Source: Phycisphaeraceae bacterium | Lineage (GTDB): Bacteria; Planctomycetota; Phycisphaerae; Phycisphaerales; Phycisphaeraceae | Direction of reading: 5' to 3' | NCBI GenBank assembly: GCA_029260675.1 | Contig: JAJDCV010000186.1 | Location: forward strand, 1-19,115 | DNA: 19,115 nt | In this document: positions 1 to 6,556 of the stretch, in pieces | How positions within the stretch are numbered: the first letter of the stretch is position 1 | Layout of the letters: every line of letters starts with the position of its first letter | Position numbers and translations under genes: made by a program | The notes under the pieces: generated by a model | What the model was told of the DNA's origin: nothing | Database searches by the model: none | Seen by the model: the letters and a program-made list of their open reading frames with translations, nothing else

Positions 1-1
1 C

Positions 2-1651
<1,650 letters not shown>

Positions 1652-1957
1652 TCCCATCGAAGCACGTTACAGATCCGCGGGCAATCGTTATGCGATACGT
1701 CGAGTTTAGAGGCGCCATCGACCGGGTGCTGCGTCAACGGCCCGATGGCCTGCCGTGGTGCAACTCAAGCAGTGTCTGGACCTGCCATACGAACGCCCTT
1801 GCCCGACGTGGACGCGGCGGCTCGGAGACGAGATCGGCCTTCTGTGGGCCAAAGACACCTGCCGTGCTTATATCTGGCGAGTCCGTGCAGGTAAGTGAAA
1901 CGCAGGCTTTCTCCGGATCAGCCCGAAACGTCTCGGGTGGTCTGGCGTGTCTCGTCG

Positions 1958-1986
1958 TTGCCGTGCGTCATGTATCTAAGTAATCT
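1958..1986 (+). promoter_or_regulatory. possible sigma-70-type promoter for the PH-like gene
   Basis: TTGCCG at 1958-1963 and TAATCT at 1981-1986 are separated by 17 bases and lie 35 bases upstream of the ATG at 2022. The -35 matches the TTGACA consensus at 4 of 6 positions and the -10 matches at 3 of 6. It is plausible by spacing and position but not strong. Confidence 0.35.
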
Positions 1987-2007
1987 GTTGATTCCTTTCG
2001 TCATCCA

Positions 2008-2014
2008 AAGGAGC
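2008..2014 (+). promoter_or_regulatory. strong Shine-Dalgarno site fixing the 2022 start
   Basis: AAAGGAG lies 7 bases before the ATG at 2022. This is one of only a few clear Shine-Dalgarno sequences in the window, and it supports 2022 over the in-frame Met codons downstream. Confidence 0.75.
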
Positions 2015-2021
2015 TGGGCGC

Positions 2022-2582
2022 ATGCCGGATCAATTCGAGACCCACGATATGAACCATCGCCACCCCAGTGACGACCGTCACCCACCCAGACGCGGGATGC
2101 CCTGGTGGGGATGGCTGATACTCGTCTTAATAACCCTGGTCGTCCTGCCGTGTGTGGGGTGTATCGGTTGGATCACTTACATCGGGTCCGTCGGGCCCGA
2201 GGCCCGCGTCTACACGGGCAACGAAGTCCCCGCTGATTTTGTAGACGTAGCGCGGGATGTTGGTGCTTTGGAACCCGACGAGACCATCCTCTACTTCTAC
2301 TCCGATGCGCTGTCGAACATCCGAAACGGCTTCTACTTTGTCAGCGATCAACGCATCGTGGTCTACAGTGAATACGCCAACGGGGACCCGCTGACCGTGG
2401 TCGAGTTCGACCAGATCAAAGACCTGAATCTGTCACGGGACACCTCGTTATTCAACAACAGCCAGATATACCTGGTACTCGAGGACGGCACGCCGGTCTC
2501 GTTCCCCGTTTCCAGCACGAATGACGGGGATGAACGGTTCTTCGAGACGGTACAGGCCAAAGCCCAACGGGCGGGTGAGTAG
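2022..2582 (+). CDS. membrane-anchored protein with PH-like domain
   Basis: This 186-residue protein has a short polar, His/Pro-rich cytoplasmic N-terminus (residues 1-27). One hydrophobic helix follows (about 28-52, WWGWLILVLITLVVLPCVG and onward), then an exported or extracytoplasmic domain of about 130 residues. The section from about residue 85 on (LEPDETILYFYSD, GFYFVSDQRIVVYSEY, FDQIKDLNLSRD, IYLVLEDGTPVSFPVS, then a final helix ERFFETVQAKAQ) has the alternating strands and terminal helix expected of bacterial PH-like domains of the YokE/bPH type. This is judged by pattern and was not tested by search. The gene lies 30 bases upstream of the next small membrane protein and is probably co-transcribed with it. 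Its molecular function is unknown; in related families the domain is a protein- or lipid-binding platform. An uncleaved signal anchor seems more likely than a cleaved signal peptide. Confidence 0.8.
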   Translation: MPDQFETHDMNHRHPSDDRHPPRRGMPWWGWLILVLITLVVLPCVGCIGWITYIGSVGPEARVYTGNEVPADFVDVARDVGALEPDETILYFYSDALSNIRNGFYFVSDQRIVVYSEYANGDPLTVVEFDQIKDLNLSRDTSLFNNSQIYLVLEDGTPVSFPVSSTNDGDERFFETVQAKAQRAGE

Positions 2583-2612
2583 TGATGCCGACCACCACGA
2601 AAGACTTTGCCC

Positions 2613-2993
2613 ATGCGTCTTGAAACCGCCGACCGTGTTTACGATTCGATCGACGACTTCACCATTACCGAAGCCGTCCGGGCCGTCGCCGATCTCAAGA
2701 CCGAGTTCGCGATCCTGACGCTGGAAGACACGTCGTTCATGCAGGCCGCGGGGGGCACGTCGGGGATGGTCCTGGAATACCGGAACGCCGAGACCGACGA
2801 ACACTTTGTCGCCAAAGACAAAGGCATCTCAGCCGAGGATGTCGTCGCCGCGTTCGAGTCGTTCGCCTCCGCCGACGGGGCGTACAAGGGCGCCGCCGAC
2901 TGGGAGCCGCTTGAGGCGAAGAGCGCTGCCGGCTGCGGGTCCGCCGTGCTGCTCGCTGCTGTGCTGCCGGCATTGACCTACCTGATGTGGTAG
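2613..2993 (+). CDS. tail-anchored hypothetical protein
   Basis: This protein of 126 residues is read from the ATG at 2613; an in-frame TTG at 2607 would add two residues. The soluble part (about 1-100) shows FAILTLEDTSFMQAAGG, GMVLEYRNAETDEHFVAKD and EDVVAAFESFASADGAYK. I recognise this arrangement (an acidic MQ..GG segment, then VLEY, then an AF..YA helix) from small bacterial proteins of unknown function, but I cannot name the family. The last 19 residues are hydrophobic (GSAVLLAAVLPALTYLMW), so the protein is probably anchored by its C-terminus. The Shine-Dalgarno is poor (GAAAG, 11 bases upstream), suggesting coupling to the PH-like gene 30 bases before it. No function is assigned. Confidence 0.75.
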   Translation: MRLETADRVYDSIDDFTITEAVRAVADLKTEFAILTLEDTSFMQAAGGTSGMVLEYRNAETDEHFVAKDKGISAEDVVAAFESFASADGAYKGAADWEPLEAKSAAGCGSAVLLAAVLPALTYLMW

Positions 2994-3032
2994 ACGCACT
3001 CTTGGGCTGTCCAGAAGTGAGCGGCTCCCAAG

Positions 3033-3053
3033 CCCTAACCCCTAATCCCCAAC
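3033..3053 (+). repeat. degenerate heptad repeat upstream of the ribokinase gene
   Basis: Three tandem 7-base units CCCTAAC, CCCTAAT and CCCCAAC end six bases before the rbsK ATG at 3059 and occupy the place where a Shine-Dalgarno would be. They belong to the same loose class as the arrays at 6333, 11064 and 17046. Confidence 0.7.
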
Positions 3054-3058
3054 ACCCC

Positions 3059-3940
3059 ATGCGTATCCTCAACTTCGGCTCGCTGAACATCGACTACGTC
3101 CACCGCGTCGATCACATCGCCCGACCGGGTGAGACGATCGCTGGCAAGTCGCTGGATATTTTCGCCGGGGGCAAGGGCGCGAATCAATCCGTTGCGCTTG
3201 CCCGTGCCGGTGCCGAGGTGACTCACGCCGGTCGGGTCGGGGAGGACGGGCGTTGGTTGTTGGATAAGCTTGCCGAGGCCGGCGTCGACGTCTCTTTGAT
3301 CCAAGTCGATCCGGACGTCAGGACCGGCCACGCTGTGATCCAGGTCGACGACACCGGCGAAAACGCCATCCTCCTGCACGGCGGCGCCAACCAGGCCATC
3401 ACACCCCAGCAGATCGACCGTGCGCTTTCCGGCTTCGGCAAGGGCGACTTACTGTTACTGCAAAACGAGATCAACCACGTCCCCGCCCTGATCACCGCCG
3501 CCGCCGACCGTGGGCTGTCCATCTGCCTCAACCCCGCGCCGATGAGTGATGACGTTCGCGGTTGGCCGCTGGACAAAGTCTCGTTGCTGATCGTCAATGA
3601 GACCGAAGGTGAAGCACTCTGCGGCGAAGACGATCCCTGGGAGATGCTGCCGAAACTGATCGAGTTAACTGGCGGTGAAGTCATCGTCACCCTCGGCGAA
3701 CAGGGCGCCCTCTATGCCGGCCCCGGCGAGGCGATCCACCAACCGGCGATTCAAACGGACGTCATCGACACCACCGCCGCAGGCGACACCTTCATCGGTT
3801 ACTTCCTGGCCCACCGCGCCGCCGATGACCCTGTCGAGGACTGCCTAAAGGCCGCCGCCACGGCGTCCGCCCTCTGCGTGGCGAAGGCCGGGGTGATGGA
3901 TTCGATCCCTACTGATGTCGAAATATCGGAATCTAATTAG
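3059..3940 (+). CDS. rbsK: ribokinase (PfkB family)
   Basis: Ribokinase phosphorylates D-ribose to ribose 5-phosphate with ATP, feeding the pentose phosphate and nucleotide pathways in the cytoplasm. This 293-residue protein has the family's usual length. It starts MRILNFGSLNIDYVHRV, with GSLNID typical of the sugar-binding start. PfkB signature 1 is AGGKGANQSVALARAG (residues 36-51). Signature 2, DTTAAGDTFIGYFL, begins at 237 and has the catalytic base Asp243, the same DTTAAGD as in E. coli RbsK. I chose 3059 because the fold starts there; the frame extends upstream to 2987, but that extension overlaps the preceding gene and is not conserved-looking. There is no Shine-Dalgarno. No ribose transporter, RbsD or LacI regulator is nearby, so it is a solitary kinase, and another PfkB sugar kinase is a possible alternative. 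Its stop overlaps that of the convergent TetR gene by four bases. Confidence 0.9.
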   Translation: MRILNFGSLNIDYVHRVDHIARPGETIAGKSLDIFAGGKGANQSVALARAGAEVTHAGRVGEDGRWLLDKLAEAGVDVSLIQVDPDVRTGHAVIQVDDTGENAILLHGGANQAITPQQIDRALSGFGKGDLLLLQNEINHVPALITAAADRGLSICLNPAPMSDDVRGWPLDKVSLLIVNETEGEALCGEDDPWEMLPKLIELTGGEVIVTLGEQGALYAGPGEAIHQPAIQTDVIDTTAAGDTFIGYFLAHRAADDPVEDCLKAAATASALCVAKAGVMDSIPTDVEISESN

Positions 3941-4614
3941 CGATTCAATTCTTTGGCATCGATCCCTCGCACCGCGGCGAGGGTGAAGCGGTGGATGTGG
4001 TCGGCCAGGTCGTCTAAGGCTTTTGGTGTGTAGCGTTGCTTGGGCTCGAGGCGTTGGATCATCGGCAGGGCGAGGTGGTGGAAGTGGCACTGGGCGCTGA
4101 CGCTCATGGCGTAGGCGCGGGCCTGCTTCTCGGTTGAATCTTGAGGCATCAGGTCCAGGATGATCTGGATCAAGCCGCCGTAGACGCGCCTGACCGAAAC
4201 CTCGATCAGGCGGTCCAGGGCGGGGGTGGGAAGCATCATCTCGTGGGTCATCAGGCGGGTCAGGTCGGTCGGCTCGCCGTCGCGGAACTGATGTTCGAGC
4301 ATCGTGCGGATGAAGAGGTACAGCCGGCGTTCCGGGGGCTTGTCGGCGTGGAAGTCTCGACCGGAGTCCATCTGCACGAACGGGTTCTCCTCGTTCGATC
4401 GCTTCCGGGCGTGGTCGAACGCCGCGTCGTAGAGCGCCGCCTTGTTCCCGAAGTGATAGTTCACCGCCGCGACGTTGGCGTCGGCGGCCTCACAGATATC
4501 GCGCACGGTGGTCCGGCGGAAACCGCGCTCGGCGAAGATGGCGACCGCGGCGTCAAGCAGGCGACGATGCGTGTCGCAGGTCGCTTCCGTTGTCCTGGGT
4601 GTGGCTCGCGTCAT
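3937..4614 (-). CDS. TetR-family transcriptional regulator, CecR-like
   Basis: This 225-residue repressor-type protein has an N-terminal TetR helix-turn-helix (about residues 15-62: RRLLDAAVAIFAERGFRRTTVRDICEAADANVAAVNYHFGNKAALY). The C-terminal ligand domain (about 90-220), with RTMLEHQF, LTRLMTHEMMLPTPALDRL and a YGGLIQIILDLM stretch, matches the DUF1956 pattern of E. coli CecR/YbiH. CecR-type regulators typically control efflux or detoxification genes. The start is the only in-frame ATG before the HTH. It lies inside the upstream DUF1569 gene (62-base overlap), so translation is probably coupled. No efflux gene is adjacent, so the likely target visible here is its own operon, through the palindrome at 5141-5156. 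The inducer is unknown. Confidence 0.9.
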   Translation of the reverse strand: MTRATPRTTEATCDTHRRLLDAAVAIFAERGFRRTTVRDICEAADANVAAVNYHFGNKAALYDAAFDHARKRSNEENPFVQMDSGRDFHADKPPERRLYLFIRTMLEHQFRDGEPTDLTRLMTHEMMLPTPALDRLIEVSVRRVYGGLIQIILDLMPQDSTEKQARAYAMSVSAQCHFHHLALPMIQRLEPKQRYTPKALDDLADHIHRFTLAAVRGIDAKELNR

Positions 4615-5095
4615 GGAGTTGGCTGACCGGTGATAAGAAACTGAAGTGCAGCTCGGCGTGGCGGCAGTGTAGCTGGACCCACTGCTCGTGGTTGAGTTTG
4701 CCGAAGACCGGGCTGACCGCGGTCATGCGGCGCTGCTTGGCTTTTTCGACCGCGGCGATCAGCTGGCCTATGGCCTGCTCGACCGTCAAACTTGCCGGGG
4801 GCGCGAATGTACTGCGGGCCTTGCCCGGGATCTTGATCCCCGAGGGGAGCCCCTTCTTCAGCGAGCGGTTGCGGATCAGACGCCCGAGGATCCTCATCGG
4901 GAACGGCAAGGTGAACCTGACTCCCTCGACTGAGGCGTCAATTACTGAGGCGACATGCGCAATAACCTGGCCGGTGCTCCATTTACCGTGGGCCTGCACT
5001 CCGGCGGCGACAAGCATCTGGGTGTCCGCCAGGAGATCGTCCAGGGATCTGAATCTCAGGGTCCGGCGTTGGGGAGGGGCGTTTTTCGTGCGCAA
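4553..5095 (-). CDS. DUF1569 protein, DinB/YfiT-like fold
   Basis: This 180-residue protein starts at TTG (5095), chosen because AAAGGAG sits 7 bases upstream. WSTGQVIAHVA, with His47, matches the DinB-like motif in helix 2. SPVFGKLNHEQWVQLHCRHAELHFSFL (about 128-154), with His143, His146 and His150, is the DUF1569 hallmark. By family knowledge these are four-helix bundles of the DinB superfamily, often binding a divalent metal through such histidines. The reaction is not known. The protein lies first in a two-gene operon with the TetR regulator, overlapping it by 62 bases, so it may be the regulated product. The last 26 residues, after LSPV, are probably disordered and are encoded within the overlap. 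Confidence 0.85.
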   Translation of the reverse strand: MRTKNAPPQRRTLRFRSLDDLLADTQMLVAAGVQAHGKWSTGQVIAHVASVIDASVEGVRFTLPFPMRILGRLIRNRSLKKGLPSGIKIPGKARSTFAPPASLTVEQAIGQLIAAVEKAKQRRMTAVSPVFGKLNHEQWVQLHCRHAELHFSFLSPVSQLHDASHTQDNGSDLRHASSPA

Positions 5096-5102
5096 GGGTC
5101 TG

Positions 5103-5109
5103 CTCCTTT
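5103..5109 (-). promoter_or_regulatory. Shine-Dalgarno supporting a TTG start
   Basis: AAAGGAG on the minus strand lies 7 bases before the TTG at 5095. It decides in favour of the TTG start for the DUF1569 gene over a later Met (residue 27). Confidence 0.75.
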
Positions 5110-5134
5110 GTCGAAATCGGGGTGCTGAGAAACA

Positions 5135-5162
5135 AGTGTATCAAACAATTGTTTGAATACAA
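5135..5162 (-). promoter_or_regulatory. promoter of the DUF1569-tetR operon
   Basis: Minus-strand TTGTAT (5157-5162) and TACACT (5135-5140) are separated by exactly 16 bases. The same -10 hexamer and 16-base spacing are used by the rplM promoter in this window. Predicted transcription would start near 5128, leaving a 5' leader of about 33 bases that contains the Shine-Dalgarno at 5103-5109. The spacer is the palindrome described separately, which suggests repressor control. Confidence 0.6.
5141..5156. promoter_or_regulatory. perfect 16-bp palindrome, probable TetR-family operator
   Basis: TCAAACAATTGTTTGA is its own reverse complement over all 16 bases. It fills the space between the -35 and -10 hexamers of the DUF1569-tetR promoter. 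Length, symmetry and position are those expected of an operator bound by a TetR dimer to block RNA polymerase. The inference is autoregulation by the regulator encoded at 3937-4614. Confidence 0.7.
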
Positions 5163-5170
5163 GCCACGGC

Positions 5171-5203
5171 AAGAAAAAACCCACAAGCCTGGGCCTGTGG
5201 GTT
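5171..5203 (-). terminator. intrinsic terminator of the rplM-rpsI operon
   Basis: On the minus strand, AACCCACA (complement of 5196-5203) pairs over 8 bp with TGTGGGTT (complement of 5178-5185) around a 10-base loop. TTTTTTCTT follows directly (complement of 5171-5179). It lies 28 bases after the rpsI stop, so it ends the ribosomal operon just before the next promoter on the same strand. Confidence 0.85.
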
Positions 5204-5230
5204 CTGGGTGTCTGGTATGGGGCTGGCTGT

Positions 5231-5719
5231 TTAGCGTTTGGAGAACTGGAAACGCTTGCGGGCACCGGGCTGGCCGGGCTTCTGCCGTTCGACCTGGCGG
5301 GGGTCTCTGGTCAAGAGGTTGTTGCCGCGTAGGGTCGCTTCGAGGGTCGGATCGTAGCCCTTGAGGGCCCGGGCGATCCCCAGGAGGATGGCCTCGGCCT
5401 GGCCGGTGATCCCGCCGCCGTGGCAGTTGACGTGCACATCGAGCTTGCCGAGTGTGTCGGTCACTTCCAGGGGCTTGTGGCAGGCGGCCTTGTGCTGCGG
5501 TTCTGAAAAGTACTCGTTGACGTCGCGCTTGTTCACGAGGAACTTGCCTTCGCCGGGCTTGATTCGGACGCGGGCAACGGAAGACTTGCGTCGGCCGGTG
5601 CCCCAGATGAATCCGCCCTTGTCGGGCTTGGCGGGCTCGCTTAAGGGGCGTGCCTGCTCGACGGGTTCGGTGGCGGCGGGTGCTTGGGCAACAGCGACGG
5701 GGGCTTCGGTTTCAGTCAT
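5231..5719 (-). CDS. rpsI: 30S ribosomal protein S9
   Basis: S9 is a component of the small-subunit head whose C-terminal tail reaches the P-site tRNA. The protein has 162 residues. The core begins at about residue 36 (FIWGTGRRKSSVARVRIKPG), continues through HVNCHGGGITGQAEAILLGIARAL, and ends with the basic tail GARKRFQFSKR, including the conserved terminal Lys-Arg. Residues 1-34 are an Ala/Pro/Glu-rich extension absent from the roughly 130-residue E. coli protein; similar extensions are known in some phyla. It lies 84 bases downstream of rplM, the usual L13-S9 operon. No clear Shine-Dalgarno precedes the ATG. The intrinsic terminator lies 28 bases downstream. Confidence 0.97.
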   Translation of the reverse strand: MTETEAPVAVAQAPAATEPVEQARPLSEPAKPDKGGFIWGTGRRKSSVARVRIKPGEGKFLVNKRDVNEYFSEPQHKAACHKPLEVTDTLGKLDVHVNCHGGGITGQAEAILLGIARALKGYDPTLEATLRGNNLLTRDPRQVERQKPGQPGARKRFQFSKR

Positions 5720-5803
5720 CGTTGTGTGCGTCTCGGTGTGTGTCAGAGATACGGTTCGTCGTCAGTTTACCCTGCAAATACAGGGGGAAATAGCTTTGTT
5801 CCG

Positions 5804-6247
5804 TCAGGCGGATTGCAGTTCCAGCGGCTGTGGGTCCTGCGCCGAGTGCGGGTGTTCCGGGCCGGCGTAGACCTTCAGTTTCTTAAGCATCGCCGAGGCG
5901 AGCTTGTTCTTCGGCAGCATCTTGCGGACCGCGGTCTCCAGCAGCAGTTCGGGCTTCTGCTCGATCATCTGCCGGTAGGTCCTGGTCTTCTGGCCGCTTG
6001 GGTGACCGGAGAAGGTGCGGTACAGCTTCTGGTCAAGCTTGTTGCCGGTGAGCGTGATCTTCTCGGCATTGGTCACGACCACGAAGTCACCCACATCGTG
6101 ATGCGGGGTGTATTCGGGTTTGTGCTTGCCCATGAGGATGACCGCGATGCGTGTGGCCATACGGCCAAGCACCTGATCGGTGGCGTCGATGTGATGCCAA
6201 GCCTGGGGCACTTCGTTGTTCTTGGCGTGGAAAGTCTGCCGATTCAT
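5804..6247 (-). CDS. rplM: 50S ribosomal protein L13
   Basis: L13 is an early-assembly protein of the large subunit. This 147-residue protein has the family's length and motifs: WHHIDATDQVLGRMATRIAVILMGKHKPEYTPHHDVGDFVVVTNAEKI at residues 17-64, KLYRTFSGHPSG, and AVRKMLPKNKLASAMLKKLKVYAGPEHPH near the end. A short Gln/Pro-rich tail of about 13 residues follows. It is the first gene of the L13-S9 operon. Its promoter at 6291-6318 leaves a leader of about 37 bases with no good Shine-Dalgarno. A 5-bp hairpin (CCCTG/CAGGG at 5770-5785) lies in the 84-base gap before rpsI and is too small to be a clear terminator. Confidence 0.97.
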   Translation of the reverse strand: MNRQTFHAKNNEVPQAWHHIDATDQVLGRMATRIAVILMGKHKPEYTPHHDVGDFVVVTNAEKITLTGNKLDQKLYRTFSGHPSGQKTRTYRQMIEQKPELLLETAVRKMLPKNKLASAMLKKLKVYAGPEHPHSAQDPQPLELQSA

Positions 6248-6290
6248 CGGTGTAGGTCCGTCTAATAGCGGTTTTATAATCGAATCGACC

Positions 6291-6318
6291 AGTGTAGCCA
6301 GTGGGGGGGGGTTGTCAA
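6291..6318 (-). promoter_or_regulatory. promoter of the rplM-rpsI operon
   Basis: Minus-strand TTGACA (6313-6318), a perfect -35, is followed after 16 bases by TACACT (6291-6296). The spacer includes a run of nine C residues (6303-6311). Predicted transcription starts near 6284. A TATAAA-like stretch at about 6275-6280 is an alternative -10 but lacks a matching -35. Confidence 0.75.
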
Positions 6319-6332
6319 CTTTTGTGGGCGGC

Positions 6333-6360
6333 CATTAGTGGTTAGCCGTTAGCCATTAGC
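6333..6360. repeat. degenerate heptad repeat, four units
   Basis: Four contiguous 7-base units CATTAGT, GGTTAGC, CGTTAGC and CATTAGC (consensus NRTTAGC/T) lie in non-coding DNA behind the rplM promoter. The array shares the TTAG core and 7-base period with those at 11064-11091 and, on the other strand, 17046-17073. Confidence 0.8.
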
Positions 6361-6556
6361 CGTGCCAAGGGCCTCCCGGATCGGAACAGGAAGCATCTAA
6401 ATACTCATACGAACCCGCTGCACCGCCCCAAGGGCCGTGAAACCCGTTAATGTTTGTTGATTAGAGACTTGTGGTGAAAATGATCGACGGGGACAGGGGG
6501 CTGCCCTACGTTGTGAGTCAGGCTTTCCGCTCTTGCGAGGGGGCGATGGGCTGACG

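Larger units (their letters stand above)
1652..2021. other. intergenic region between gyrB and the PH-like gene
   Basis: This 370-base stretch has no gene I can support. One GTG-initiated reading frame (1648-1983, +) crosses most of it, but it resembles no protein I know, overlaps the gyrB stop and has no ribosome binding site. A small hairpin (CCCGA at 1922-1926 pairing with TCGGG at 1933-1937, 6-base loop) has no T tract. An arm pair ACCTGC/GCAGGT around 1857-1893 has a loop of about 24 bases. Neither is a convincing terminator. The last 65 bases hold the probable promoter and Shine-Dalgarno site of the next gene. Confidence 0.5.
6248..6556. other. intergenic region between rplM and the coiled-coil gene
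   Basis: This 309-base gap is downstream of one minus-strand gene and upstream of another. It contains the rplM promoter (6291-6318) and a heptad array (6333-6360). It also contains a 9-base direct repeat, CCAAGGGCC, at 6365-6373 and 6428-6436. I see no gene and no strong terminator for the coiled-coil gene. The only minus-strand reading frame here, ending at 6447, would be reached only if the C-tract at 6590-6600 slipped. Confidence 0.5.

Noticed and set aside
3033..3053. Telomere-like CCCTAA repeat
   Set aside because: Only three imperfect 7-base units in an internal intergenic position; it fits the local heptad class better than a telomere.
5770..5785. Hairpin CCCTG/CAGGG between rplM and rpsI as a terminator or attenuator
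   Set aside because: Only 5 bp with no T tract, and the L13-S9 operon is expected to be read through.
6361..6440. Possible tRNA or small RNA in the rplM-coiled-coil gap
   Set aside because: The CCAAGGGCC direct repeat and some pairing are present, but no cloverleaf or conserved RNA motif could be built.
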